DNA from: Beaufortia kweichowensis
Taxonomy: Eukaryota > Chordata > Actinopteri > Cypriniformes > Gastromyzontidae
Direction of reading: 5' to 3'
DNA length: 64,000 bases
NCBI GenBank assembly: GCA_019155185.1
Contig: CM032797.1
Location: forward strand, 3,976,881-4,040,880
Shown here: piece after piece, positions 34,787 to 47,621 of the stretch
Numbering within the stretch: the first letter of the stretch is position 1
Layout of the letters: every line of letters starts with the position of its first letter
Made by a program: the position numbers and the translations under genes
The notes under the pieces: model-generated
Databases searched by the model: none
What the model was told of the DNA's origin: nothing
What the model saw: only the letters and a program-made list of their open reading frames with translations

Positions 34787-35173
34787 GTGAAGGTTGCTCT
34801 CCTGGGCTTAATCTTGTTGCAGACATTTGTTATTGCCTTCGTGGACAGCAGGCTGAGAACGTGGTTGCTCTGTTCCAGTCTCTGCGGGGAGCTGGTGATC
34901 TGTTATGCTTCATATAGCACAGGGGCCAGAAACTTAGAACAATACATTTCTGATAAGGACATTTTCCAGGGCTGTGATTGGCTGATGATGTCAGAGGGGA
35001 TTTTCTCACCCTTTCTTCTCTGTGTTATACTAATTTGCATAGCATTAAACATAGTTTTTTGTGGTTTTACCTTCACAGTTATTGCTGCATTCAAAACTAA
35101 TAACAGAAAACTTGCATGTGCTGCAATCAATTGTATGAACTCATATCAACACCATTCATTACATTTAATTTAA
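34787..35173 (+). other. Unidentified frame open in all units (copy 2)
   Basis: As 4730-5116, with two replacement differences (Ser to Phe, Asn to Tyr) and silent changes. Nature unknown. Confidence 0.2.
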
Positions 35174-35483
35174 CATAAATGTTTTTTCAACTAATTGCTT
35201 GTTCTTTCTCATTTTTCCACTTGCATTAATACTAAATTGTTGATCTCTTTAGGTGGTGTTGTGATCTACTGTATTCTAACATTATTTGTAAATGCAAAAT
35301 CACTTTTAGCCTGAGGATGGCGATATCTACACATACATGACAACACTTGAAACAGATTATTTTAAGCCTTGACTGTAAGAATCTCATCAGTTATTGAACA
35401 TTATCATGACATCAACAACATGACAAGCAGCAATCAATGCGTCTCCTACAGCTGATCATTTACGTGACGAGAATTGATCCAAT

Positions 35484-35796
35484 ATGACTTATAGGTTATT
35501 TATTTTATTCATTTTTATCTTCAATTTTTATGGTAAGCTATCAGAAATCTTTCAGAAAACCTTTTCTTGCTATTTTTCTATAAATCTCACTGGTTATGTT
35601 CTGACTGTTCTCTTCTGCATTACAGGATCTTTTACTAAAGACATTGTGAATCAATCAAGAGATGAAAGATCTGTCATTGATGGAGAGCAGGTTACTCTCA
35701 ACTGTGAATATGAAACACTTCAAACTGCTCCATATCTTTACTGGTACATTCAGTGCTCAAACAAACACCCTGAATATATACTGATGAGATACAAAT
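35484..35796 (+). pseudogene. V1 (unit 2): truncated V segment
   Basis: Leader 35484-35532 and V exon from 35626 are intact through FR1 (VTLNC) and FR2 (YLYWYIQ), ending at ILMRYK. There the sequence jumps to DNA that lies after V6 in unit 1 (about 14178). FR3, the second Cys and the RSS are gone, as are V2-V6. The breakpoint shares about 2 nt (AT). Confidence 0.9.
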
Positions 35797-36913
35797 CTAC
35801 TGTAATAACTGCAAATCACAATTTTTTTAAAAACGTTTTAGAAATGTTTGAACATGACCCCACAAACAAAACAGTTTTTTTTAATATTATGATATGAATT
35901 GTAATATGAACATACAATTTAAAAAGTTAATAAGAATGAAAGAAAAAGTTGTTTTTTGGCAGAAGAATAAAGGAAGATGTTCAATGACTGTGTGTTGTCA
36001 ACAGTGCCACCTGCAGGCTGGAACAGATACTGTACTGTTTGACAACACTATGAGCTTCACAGCTGCTCATCTGCTGCAAACAGACATAATTTGTGTACTA
36101 GGAAAACATATGTATTATTAATATAATAGATTAAGTTTGTGAAAAAAATTTAAATCATTAATAGATAAGAGGCTTTTGATAAAACATAAGTGGCTTAAAG
36201 GCCCAGGTATAGTCCACTTTGCACGTCCGTCTTCGTCTTGAATTTCTCTTTAAATCGGTCAATTTTCAGCTTGTTGTGGAATGCACATCAACTCTTTTTT
36301 GCATATTGTCTATGTTTGATCGGAGTCGTTGCTTTGCGAGGTTTCTTTTAGTTTTACATTTGGTTCCTCCACTCATCAGCCCTAATCGTTTTTAGGATTA
36401 ATCCTAATAGTTTTAAAACTAACTAGCGGGAGCTTACAGTTTAACCTGCCATCTTGCTTTGCGGTCCAACCGGAAGTCCAAAATTCTTATTATATTAAAA
36501 CTCTGTAATCCTGCAAATATGAAACCTGAAAATAGCAAGAGGAGAAAGTGCCTGCTGAAGAAGAGTATGTGTCCAGGACACCACAGCCGCCCTCAATATC
36601 AACACTGAGGTTTCATCCGTCAGTTGAATAATAATAATTAGTATTTAGACTTGTACATTCATATATAGATGTTGACTGTCACTGCACAGAGAGCAGAAAT
36701 GAGTCACTCTTGTCTGGTGGAAGTGTCATTCTTTCATTTGTAAAGGCCTTTATTTCATATCCTTATATTAATATTGTAAAGGGCTTTATTTCCAATAGTG
36801 CATGTCTATGTGTATTTGTTATTGGCAATTTACACTTACTACAGATTTCTACAACATATGTGTTCAGTGTGTTCACACCTCACAGCACATTCACTTTTCC
36901 CAGTCGTCACTAG
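35797..36913. other. V cluster to NLR spacer, unit 2
   Basis: Homologous to 14178-15302. No gene seen. Confidence 0.55.
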
Positions 36914-36979
36914 TATAAAATGTGTACTGTACCTTTAAATATGATTTCCTTGTTTGACTCCTCAGGTGAAAGTGAAACT
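36914..36979 (+). promoter_or_regulatory. NLR upstream region: TATA box and ISRE-like motif (unit 2)
   Basis: TATAAAA 36914-36920 and GAAAGTGAAACT 36968-36979, both as in unit 1. Unit 2 lacks a 7-bp duplication just before the ISRE. Confidence 0.5.
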
Positions 36980-38322
36980 AATAAATCGGGATCCATTTTG
37001 TGATTGTGGCAAAAAAGTGTGTAAGTAAACTAAACAGTAAATATGACTGTGTAAATGACATGAAACATAAATGAAGATTTGCAAGTGATTTTCTAGGTGA
37101 TTTTCTAGTGAGTCATGAGGAAGTGAAGATCAACAGATTTACACAGGTGAGAAATGAACCACTGCAAAACACTGACAACAAATTACACTCACAAACCAAA
37201 ACTCACAAGACAACATGAATAAACTTTTATATAATAAACTATCTGCTGCAGTAAGACATCTAATAGCAGTTAGTTATGAATACTTTACACAGCTGCATGT
37301 GAAATAATGACATCAGTTTTATCTCTGTGTCTGATATGATTTAATGAACACATGAACTCCAGACACTAAAATCACAACAACACAAACACATACTGAGACT
37401 TTTACTGTTTTCATCTGAATCATCTGTATGTTTGTGTTCAGTTTCTTTTTGCAGATATAAAATCAACATTTGAGCTGTTGTCATGACCTCCAGAAAAGAG
37501 TCTCTCTGGAGAAAGTGACACAAACACAATGAACAGGTGAGAGAGTTTCAACAGTTTGTTTTATATATTTTTATTAAGTAAATGAACATTAAACTTTCTG
37601 AGTCACAGTGAAAATAAACAGCAGATTCAATCATCAGGTACAAATAACTCTCAAAATTGAATTTATATCACAATATTGTCAAAACAACTTTTAATAACAC
37701 ATTAAAATAATGTATAATAAATTAGTTGTGTAATAACTAACATAAAATAAGCACATAACAAAATCCTAGTGTAAAAATGAACACTAGTATAAAATTACTT
37801 TTAACGATTAATAAATGCTGAAAATGTTGTGTGTTGTCACCAACTTTTTGCTTCATTTACTCTGATCTGAAGAAACTCAGTCGTCTACTGTGAGAAAAGA
37901 TTATTTAGAGTTAACATTGAAAACACTGAGAACACTAAGTAAGTTTGTAGTTGTGTAATTGTAACAGTGTGTAATTGTTGTTGTGTTTCAGTTTGTCTCA
38001 TGGAGAATCTCCTGAATTCAGTTGTGTGTCCATGAAGAGTGATGAATCAATGGGTTGTCCAATGCACTTCAGTTCAGGAGACTGTGATGCAGATGTGAGG
38101 TGAGAACAGTCAGATGAGTTAGACGAGTAAATCACTTTAGTTGACCTGTACACTTTACATTACTGACAAATACACACATTCATCATGTGTTTTTACTGTT
38201 GTGTGTTACATGTTTGAATTTCCTTATATGCCAAACATATTGAATTTATTGTGAAATTACAGTAACACAACTGATAAATCAGACTTTATCAAGAGGAAGC
38301 AAATGGATTCTATTTTCCAGGT

Positions 38323-38328
<6 letters not shown>

Positions 38329-38409
<81 letters not shown>
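38329..38409. repeat. (GT)n microsatellite after exon 3 donor, unit 2
   Basis: About 40 pure GT units starting 8 bp after the exon 3 donor. Length differs from unit 1, and poly-Cys-Val or His-Thr frames across it are artefacts. Confidence 0.97.
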
Positions 38410-38410
<1 letters not shown>

Positions 38411-38758
38411 TCTTGGTAAACCCTACAATCCTTGTGGGAACATTTTTTGGTGCATGTGCATATGTGTGCGCACTTGTGATTCCTGTTGTGATTCCATTTT
38501 GCTTCACACATCAATAATTAAATAAAACCTTGTTATGTAAACAATGATTTCAGGAGCTTGAGCACAAAATCATCTCTCTGATGAAGAAAGAGCTGAAGAT
38601 CTTTAAGACACTACTGAGTCCAGATTCCCCATCACGCTGTGAGAGAGAGGAGGAGGATGATGAAGATCAGATCAGAGTCAGAGAGGATCTTCTGAAGATC
38701 ACACTGAACGTCCTGAAGAAGATGAAGCAGACAGACCTCGCCAACAAACTACAGACCA

Positions 38759-39630
38759 GTAAGAGCTCTGAGTCATGTGACTATTACATCACTTTACCTT
38801 CAGAGGAACAGACACAGAGTCTCTATTTACTGATTATTTCACACGGTTATTTTAATATTCAAACACCCTGTATGAGGAAGCTTCACTTCAGTAAAAAAAA
38901 ATATAAAGGAAAAGAAAACATTTAAAAAATAATTAAACAAAATTTTACTTTATTCAGTAAGTCATCAATTCTTCACTTGTGTGGGACAAAAATACACAAA
39001 ACCTCCCTTATGAATGTTTTTATGTCAGTGTAGTATATAATAATATTTATGTATTCTTGGATCTGCTGTTTGTGAAAGTTGTGAAATAGCAAGCAATGAG
39101 GTATTAAATAAGGATTATTCATCTCATGAATGTACTGTTTTCACCTGAGCCCAGTTTCATTTAGTAGCTGTGAAAAACTGAGTCAAAGACTGAGTCAAAG
39201 ACTGATAGCAAATCAGGGTAACTTTAAATACTTTAAATACTTTAAATAAAAACATGATCTAAGAGGATGTCACGTAAATGCTGAAAGTGAAGATTCCTAT
39301 AATTCACTCTTATTCTGAACATCTGTTTACTGTACTTTATTACATTTGATATGCTGTAAAGTGCTGTGTTAAATAAAAAACTGAGAAATATAATACATTG
39401 AACTATTAAGTAGCATCATAATGAAATAGAATTTATGTTGTATTATATTATTATATATTAGATAACACAAAATGTATTTTTATAGTGTTGCCAGTTGTAT
39501 TTCTGGTTATCAGAATTAAATCATATGAATAATATACAAGTGTTACATGGATTATGCAGTTTTCCCTGTTAATCAATGGGTTTATACATTTGTTATGGAT
39601 ACATCTTGATTTCTCTTCTTTACACAACAG
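38759..39630. other. NLR intron 4, unit 2 (no DIRS)
   Basis: 872-bp intron, against 4.7 kb in unit 1. It lacks the DIRS element and its neighbouring repeats. Confidence 0.7.
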
Positions 39631-41395
39631 GACTCGCCCCTTTGTGCATGAAGAAACACAAATCCAGACTGAAAGAGAAATTTCAGAGAATGAATGAAGG
39701 AATATCAAGTCAAGGAAACTCAAGACTTGTGAATGAGATCTACACACAGAGCTGTACATCACAGAGGGAGGAAGTGGAGAGATGAATAATGAACATGAGG
39801 TGAGACAGATTGAGACAGCATCCAGAAGACCAGAGACACAAGAAACACCAATCAAATGCAATGACATCTTTAAAGTCTTACCTGGACAAGACAAAGTCAT
39901 CAGAAGTGTGTTGACTAAAGGAGTTGCTGGAATTGGAAAAACAGTCTCTGTGCAGAAGTTCATTCTGGACTGGACTGAAGGAAAAACAAATCAGGATATT
40001 CACTTCATATTTCCACTTCCTTTCAGAGAACTGAATCTGATGAAGCAGAAAATATCAGTCTGATGGGTCTTCTTCGTCAGTTCTTCACAGATACAAAAGA
40101 ACTGAGATCAAGAGACTTTGATGACTATAAAGTTTTGTTTATCTTTGATGGTCTGGATGAGTGTCGACTTCCTCTAGATTTCTCAAACAATCCGAGTTTG
40201 TTTGATGTAAGTGAATCAGCTTCAGTGGATGTGCTGCTGACCAACATCATCAACAGAAATCTGCTTCCTTCTGCTCTGATCTGATCACCTCTCGACCAGC
40301 AGCAGCCAATCAGATTCCTCCTGAGTGTGTTGATCAGCTGACAGATGTACGAGGCTTCAATGACCCTCAGAAGGACGAGTATTTCAGGAAGAGAATAAAT
40401 GATCCGAGTCTGGCCAACACAATCATCACACACATCAAATCATCAAGAAGTCTGTACATCATGTGTCACATCCCAGTCTTCTGCTGGATTTCAGTCACTG
40501 TTCTAGAGACAATGTTGAGTGAATCAGAGAGAGCAGAGATCCCCAAGACACTCACTCAAATGTTCACACACTTCCTGATCTTTCAGACCAAACTGAAGAG
40601 CCAGAAGTATGATGGGAAATGTGAGGTAGATCTTCAGCAGGCTAGAAAGAGTCTTCTGTCACTGGGAAAACTGGCTTTCAACAGCTGGAGAAAGGGAACC
40701 TGATCTTCTATGAGGAGGACCTGAGACAGTGTCACATTGATGTCAGAGAGCAGCCAGTGTACTCAGGAGTTTGTACTCAGATCTTCAGAGAGGAGTTTAG
40801 ACTTTATCTGGGAAAGGTCTTCAGCTTTGTGCATCTGAGCGTTCAGGAATTTCTTGCCAGCTTTATTTGTGTTGCTTTCATTTTCTCAACAAAAATCAGG
40901 ACTCTTCAGCAGGTTCAGATCAAATATGAGTGATTTACTGAAGAGTGAGGTGGACAAGGCCTTACAGAGTGAGAACGGACATCTGGATCTTTATCTCAGA
41001 TTTCTTTTGGGTCTCTCACTGAAGTCCAATCAAACAATCTTACGAGACCTGATGACACAGACAGGAAGAAGCTCTGACAGCAAACAGGAAATAGTTGAAT
41101 ACATTAAGATGAAGATCAGAGAGAATCTCTCTCCAGAGAAATCCATCAATCTGTTTCACTGTCTGAATGAACTGAATGATCATTCTCTAGTGCAGGAAGT
41201 CCAAACATACCTGAACAGAAGAGATAAATCTAGTCTGTCTGGAGACAGTCTGTCTTCTGCTCAGTGGTCAGCTCTGGTGTTTGTGTTACTGAACTCAGAA
41301 GAGACGCTGGATGAGTTTATACTGGAGAAATATGATCCATCAGATGAATGTCTTCTGAGACTGCTGCCAGTGATCAAAGCATTCAGAAAAGCTGA
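39631..41395 (+). pseudogene. NLR unit 2 exon 5 with multiple frameshifts
   Basis: Compared with 21818-23582: +2 (AC) near 39744, -1 in an A run near 40050, -1 (GG to G) near 40281, -1 in a T run near 40677, and +1 near 40858. Walker A GVAGIGKT and Walker B FIFDGLDEC are still readable, but in different frame segments. Confidence 0.88.
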
Positions 41396-41724
41396 GTGAG
41401 TCATTTAACTGCTGTTTAATCTTCTCAACACTAAATACAGATAAAGATTAATTCAGGAGCACTAGTGTTTCTGTGTGAATGAATGATGTTGATAGCTGTG
41501 AGCTCAATGCAGTGAGGCTGTTGACCGATGAGAAGATGCTCTGACGTCTGTTTACAGGTTTAGATTGACTGGTGTGATCTAAAGGATCAGAGATAGTCAT
41601 CAAACAGAGTCAATGCAATATTACAGCAGAGTACTGACCGTGTTAAAGTCAACTTCAACTCATTTATGATGTTTTTCATCTTTGAGTATTTTAACACACT
41701 GTTATCTTGTTATTTCTCTCTCAG

Positions 41725-41898
41725 TCTGAGTCTCTGTAATCTGACAGAGAAAAGTTGTTCATCACTGGCATCAGTTCTCAGATCAAACTCCTCAAGTCTG
41801 ACAGAACTGAATCTGAATGACAATAAACTGCAGGATTCAGGAGTGAAGCTGCTCTCTGATGGACTGAAGAATCCAAACTGTAAACTGAAGATATTACA
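41725..41898 (+). CDS. NLR unit 2 LRR exon 6 (gene likely broken)
   Basis: 174 nt, open; LCNLTEKSCSSLASVL, LNLNDNKLQDSG. Confidence 0.75.
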
Positions 41899-42194
41899 GT
41901 AAGAAAATCCTTTAACTAATTAGTTTGTATCATGTAATTTCAGTGGAGGTCACACAAAAGCATCATGACATCATCTGTTATACATGTAAATACACTGGAA
42001 AAAAGTCTGAACATCAAAGAGTTTAATCTCTTACAGACACACAGTCTAAATAATGATTGAACAGTATTAAACTCCTGCTTTGAAATTATTTACTCTTTAC
42101 TTCTCATTTACTGGTGGTCACAATATCACACACATGTAAATATACTTCATGTCTTTATCTGTTGTAAGTGTGAGGAGTTTTTCTCTCTCTGTAG

Positions 42195-42368
42195 GTTGTC
42201 TGGCTGCAGTATTGGAGCTGAAGGTTTTGTTGCTCTGACTTCAGCTCTGATATTAAACCCGTCACACCTGAAACAACTGGATCTGAGATATAATAAACCA
42301 GGAGATTCAGGAGTGAAGCTGCTCTCTGATCTACTGAAGGATCCAAACTGTAAACTAGAGACACTACT
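42195..42368 (+). CDS. NLR unit 2 LRR exon 7 (gene likely broken)
   Basis: 174 nt, open; LSGCSIGAEGFVALTSAL. Canonical borders. Confidence 0.75.
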
Positions 42369-42505
42369 GTGAGTATCATCATACTGTTAGATAGTTACAG
42401 TAATGAGAAATTATTGCATAGTAAGTAAGATCCTGTTACCATAAAAGTTTTAGTAAGTGTTCATGTTTATTAAATTTTAAAACACAAGTGAAACTAAACC
42501 TACAT

Positions 42506-43419
42506 ACACTGCCGCTTAAAAGTTTGGGATCAGTGATACTTGTGTTTTAATGAACAATAATGAACAATAAAAACTAATACACCCTACAGCATACTCCCAC
42601 AATATGGTATGCCACACACATACTTAACTTTAACAGTAAACACCGGACTATACATACACACTGCATTTATACAACAAACTACCTGTTACCACTGGATACA
42701 CATGTGCCTTGGTGATGTGACAATAAAACTGACTTTGCCTTTGTTTTCATCAGTTGTCACTCCAGCCTTAAGTGTCACATGATCCTTCAGAAATCATTTT
42801 AATATGCTGATTTATTCTTATCGATGTTGGAAACAGGTGTGCTGGTAAAAAATATTTTAACCCTTGATTCTTTTTTTCAGGATTCTTTGATGAATAACAA
42901 GTTAAAAAGAACATAATTTTTTCAAAATATAAATCTTTTCTAACAATGTAAATCTATGCTATCACTTTTCATTAATTTAACACATCCTTGATGAATAAAA
43001 GTATTAATTACTTTCAAAAAAAGAAAGAATAAAAGTATACTGACCCCAAACATTTGAATAGTAGTGTATATTGTTAGAAAACCTTTCTGTTTTAAATAAA
43101 TGCTGTTCTTTTAAAGCTTTTATTGATCAAAGAATCCTGAAAACTGTTGAAAAGCACAACTGTTTCCCACACTGATAATAAATCAGATTATTGATCAGAT
43201 TAAATCAGATTTTTAAAGGATCGTGTGACACTTAAGACTGGAGTGACAGCTGATGGAAATTCAGCTTTGCATCACAGGAATAAATTATACTTTGAAGTAT
43301 ATTCATATAAAAAACATTATTTTTTCTGTATTTTTGATTAAAAAAGAGACTTTATAAGAGACTTCTTTAAAAAAAACATTACAAGTCTTACTGATCCCAA
43401 ACTTTTGAGCGGGGGTGTA
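42506..43419. mobile_element. Non-autonomous DNA element, intron 7, unit 2
   Basis: Orthologue of 24695-26033, shorter through an internal deletion of the nested retroposon. Confidence 0.6.
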
Positions 43420-43520
43420 CATCATATCAGCGCTTTCTGTGCTTGTTAAAAGATTTTAGATTGAACACCACATATTTTAACTGTAAATAATTGCAATTAT
43501 TAGTCAAACTTACAATTATA

Positions 43521-45130
43521 CAGTTAGGTCCATATATATTTGGACACAGGCACAATTTTCATACTTTTGGCTTTGTATGCCAGCAGAATAAAATGAAAAA
43601 AAAACAATCCAATGAATTTGAAGTGCAGACTTTCAGCTTTAATTCAAGTTGAATTACATAAATATCAAGTACACATTTTAGAAACTGCAACCATTTTGAT
43701 ACACAGTCCCCCCTTTTCAGGGGCTCAAATGTAATTAGACAAATGAATATAATCATAAATAAAATGTTCATTTTTAATACTTTGTTGAGAATCCTTTAAT
43801 GACTGCCTGAAGTCTGGAACCCATGGACATTACCAAAGACTGGGTTTCCTCCTTTCTGATGCTTTGCCAGTCTCTAACTGCAGCTGTCTTCAGTTGTTCC
43901 TTGTTTGTGGGTCTTTCTGCCTTTAGTTTTGCCTTCAGCAAATGAAATACATGCTCAACTGGGCTGAGATCAGGTGATTGACTCGGCCATTGAAGAATAT
44001 TCCACTTCTTTTCCTTCAAAAACTCCTGGGTTGCTTTTGCAGTGTGTTTTGGATCATTGTCCATCTTTACTGTAAAGCGCCGTCCAATCAAGTTTGCTGC
44101 ATTTGGCTGAATCTGGGCTGACAGTAGAATTCATCCGGCTGCTTCTGCCACATCATCATGAAACACCGGTGACCCAGTGCCACTGGAAGCCATGCATGCC
44201 CATGCCATCACACTGCCTCCACCATGTTTTACAGATGATGTTGTGTGCTTTGGATCATGAGCTGTTCCAAGCCTTCTCCACACTTTTTTCTTTCCGTCAT
44301 TCTGGTACAGGTTATCCTTAGTTTCATCTGTCCAAAGGATGCTTTTCCAGAACAGGTCTGGCTTTTTTACATGTTTTTTGGCAAAGTCTAATCTGGCTTT
44401 TCTATTTTTGAGGCTTATAAATGGTTTGCAGCTTTTGGTGAACCCTCTATATTTGTTCTCGTGAAGTCTTCTCTTAATTGTAGACTTTGACAGTGGTATG
44501 CCTACCTCCTGGACAGTGTTCTTTACTTGTCTGGATGTTGTGAATGGGTTTTTCTTTACCATAGAGAGGGTCCTGCGATTATCCACCACTGTTTTCTTCC
44601 GTGGACGTCCAGGCCTTTTTATGTTACTGAGTTCACCAGTGCGTTCTTCTTTCCTCAGAATGTACCAAACTGTTGATTTGGCCACTCCTAATGTTGCTGC
44701 TATCTCTCTGACAGATTTGTTTTGTTTCTGAAGCCTTACAATGGCCTGTTTCACTTGTATAGAGCTCCTTTGAACGCATGATGTTTGTTCACAGCAATAG
44801 AACCCAAATGCAATTACCACATTTAGAATCAACTCCAGACCTTTTACCTGCTTAACTGATGAAAAAATAATGAAGGAATGGCCCACACCTGGCTATGAAA
44901 CAGCTTTTGATTCAATTACTTTTGGTCCCTTGAAAAAGGGGGGTTGGCTACTCTTAAGAGCTGTAATTACTAAACCCTATCGCCAGTTTGGATGTACATA
45001 CCCTCAAATAAAACCGTAGATGTGCACTTTCTGACCATATCCATTATATAACTGTAGCTTAAATATGTTTTGGTAAATACCTGAAAAAATGAAAATTTTG
45101 CCTTTGTCCAAATATATATGGACCTAACTG
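43521..45130 (-). mobile_element. Tc1-like transposon (unit 2)
   Basis: Same ends and same intron position as 26135-27759. Here the transposase is better kept. Confidence 0.92.
43774..44886 (-). pseudogene. Tc1 transposase pseudogene (unit 2)
   Basis: The 44131-44886 segment reads 251 codons: two helix-turn-helix motifs (KSTVWYIL; STIKRRLHENKYRG), GRPRKKT, and the first catalytic Asp in ILWTDE. A TGA at the same place as in unit 1 interrupts it. The 43774-44091 segment has DNDPKHTA and SPDLSPVEH. Dead, by an ancestral break shared with unit 1. Confidence 0.9.
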
Positions 45131-45182
45131 TATTTTATGTCTTTATCTGCTGTAAGTGTGAGGAGTTTTTCTCTCTCTGTAG

Positions 45183-45356
45183 GTTGAATAACTGCAGTAT
45201 TGGAGATGAAGGTTTTGTTGCTCTGACTTCAGCTCTGAGATTAAACCCGTCACACCTGAAACAACTGGATCTGAGATATAATAAACCAGGAGATTCAGGA
45301 GTGAAGCTGCTCTCTGATCTACTGAAGGATCCAAATTGTAAACTAGAGAAACTACT
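45183..45356 (+). CDS. NLR unit 2 LRR exon 8 (gene likely broken)
   Basis: 174 nt, open; LNNCSIGDEGF, LDLRYNKPGDSG. Confidence 0.75.
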
Positions 45357-45949
45357 GTGAGTATCATCATACTGTTAGATAGTTACAGTAATGAGAAATT
45401 ATTGCATAGTAAGTAAGATCCTGTTATCATTAAATTTTTATTAAGTGTTCATGTTTATAGAGTTTTAAAACACAAGTAAAACTAAACCTATGTCTTCTCA
45501 GTGCTTTTTGTGCATGTTAAAGATTTTAGATTGAACACAATATATTTTAACTCTAAATAGATCAATTATTGTTCAGCATCCATTTATCTCATACTTTCAA
45601 TATTTGTCACTCTTTATTTCTCTTCCTTTTTATATACTGGTCCTGTTAGTCAAACTCACAATTATAATTCATGTCTTTATGTGCTGTACACTCTTAAAAC
45701 TGTTGTGTTATTTGTGCTGTTTTACACATTATGTGTCATTTTGTGTTAAATAAATAAAAGGGACAACTCTGGGGGACCATCTGATGCCATTTCCACTCAG
45801 GCTGCATCAGATCCCACCGTCACACATTCACGTTCCCATTCACCGGACTTTTAGGACTTAATTACCCAGAACCCCCTGCACAGCATTCACGCTTTATTGG
45901 ATTACCTGCACCTGTTGATCATTACCCCGGACTCTTTATATTCTCAGTG

Positions 45950-46573
45950 TTTGCTGCTTCACATCATCCGATATTGGTTTGCTTATCCGGCATGGCTATT
46001 GTAATTCTCTCCTCTTTGGCCTCCCGCAGAAACCCCTCCATAAGCTCCAACTGGTTCAAAACTCAGCTGCCCGCATCATCACCAAAACCCCCTTTTCTCA
46101 TCAAATTACCCCTGTTCTACAGCAACTCCATTGGCTTCCGATAAAATACAGAATCGAATTTAAAATTATTCTGTACACTTTCAAGGTTATTCACAATCTC
46201 TCCTCTCCTTATCTGTCTGATCTACTTCACATTGCTACTTCCTCTTGTTCTCTTAGATCGTCCTCTTCCATTCACCTTACTGTGCCCTCTGCCCGTCTCA
46301 GCACTATGGGGAGTCGAGCTTTCAGTTGCTCCGCTCCCGTACTTTGGAATTCACCCCCAACCAGACATCCGTAATATTGCTTCTCTCTCTCTTTTTAAAT
46401 CCAGACTCAAAACCTATTTATTCACCAAAGCCTACTCTCTGTGATTTCACTGTTTTCTTCTGTATATGTTTTGTTGTCTTTGTGTTGTTTTTTTCTGTTT
46501 GCACTGTACTATTGCATTATTTTGTCCCTTTGTGAAGTGTCCTTGAGTGTTTTGAAAGGCGCTTATAAATACA

Positions 46574-46574
<1 letters not shown>
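45950..46574 (+). mobile_element. L2-like LINE 3' fragment (intron 8, unit 2)
   Basis: Encodes the reverse-transcriptase C-terminus of an L2-type LINE: YCNSLLFGLPQK, LQLVQNSAARIITK, QQLHWLPIKYRIEFKI, WNSPP. A short 3' UTR ends AAAGGCGCTTATAAATACAA and an ATT tail. It is 5'-truncated and absent from unit 1. Confidence 0.85.

Positions 46575-46643
<69 letters not shown>
46575..46643. repeat. (ATT)n tail of the L2 insertion
   Basis: About 23 ATT units directly after the L2 3' end. Confidence 0.95.
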
Positions 46644-46906
46644 GTCACCATTCTGACATTTCTCCCTCTTTCTCTCTCTTAATCTCTATTGTTACTTTGA
46701 TAGATGCCTTGTTGTTTATGCCATTGCTAATACCTTTATGTTTGATGATATCTCTTGTTTGAACCATGTTGTGCAACTTTATGTTTACTATTTATTTTTG
46801 GTAAAAACTCTCAGTTGTTATATCTGTTTACCTGTGTGTTTCATCCACCAAAACATAACAATGTGTTTTTAGAGTGTAAATGTGAGGAGTTTTTCTCTCT
46901 CTGTAG

Positions 46907-47080
46907 GTTGTGTGGCTGCAGGATTGGAGATGAAGGTTTTGTTGCTCTGACTTCAGCTCTGATATTAAACCCGTCACACCTGAAACAACTGGATCTGAGA
47001 TATAATAAACCAGGATATTCAGAAGTGAAGCTGCTCTCTGATCTACTGAAGGATCCAAACTGTAAACTAGAGAAACTACT
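46907..47080 (+). CDS. NLR unit 2 LRR exon 9 (gene likely broken)
   Basis: 174 nt, open; LCGCRIGDEGF, LDLRYNKPGYSEVKLL. Confidence 0.75.
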
Positions 47081-47366
47081 GTGAGTATCATCATACTGTT
47101 AGATAGTTACAGTAATGAGAAATTATTGCATAGTAAGTAAGATCCTGTTATCATTCAATATTTATTAAAAGTTCATATTCATAGAATTTTAAAACTCAAG
47201 TGAAACTTAACATACATATTTCTTCTCACCTCTGTGCTTGTTAAAAAGATTTTAGATTGAACACAATATATTTTAACTGTAAATAATTACAATTATTAGT
47301 CAAACTTACAATTATACTTCATGTCTTTATCTGTTGTAAGTGTGAGGAGTTTCTCTCTCTCTGTAG

Positions 47367-47540
47367 GTTGTGTGACTGCAGTATTAGAGATGAAGGTTTT
47401 GTTGCTCTGACTTCAGCTCTGATATTAAACCCGTCACACCTGAAACAACTGGATCTGAGCAGAAATAAACCAGGAGATTCAGGAGTGAAGCTGCTCTCTG
47501 ATCTACTGAAGGATCCAAACTGTAAACTAGAGACACTACT
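47367..47540 (+). CDS. NLR unit 2 LRR exon 10 (gene likely broken)
   Basis: 174 nt, open; LCDCSIRDEGF, LDLSRNKPGDSG. Confidence 0.75.
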
Positions 47541-47621
47541 GTGAGTATCATCATACTGTTAGATAGTTACAGTAATGAGAAATTATTGTATAGTAAGTAA
47601 GACCTTGTTATCATTAGTGCC

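Noticed and set aside
38257..38525. Cys-Val and His-Thr repeat peptides
   Set aside because: Translation of the intronic (GT)n run on both strands.
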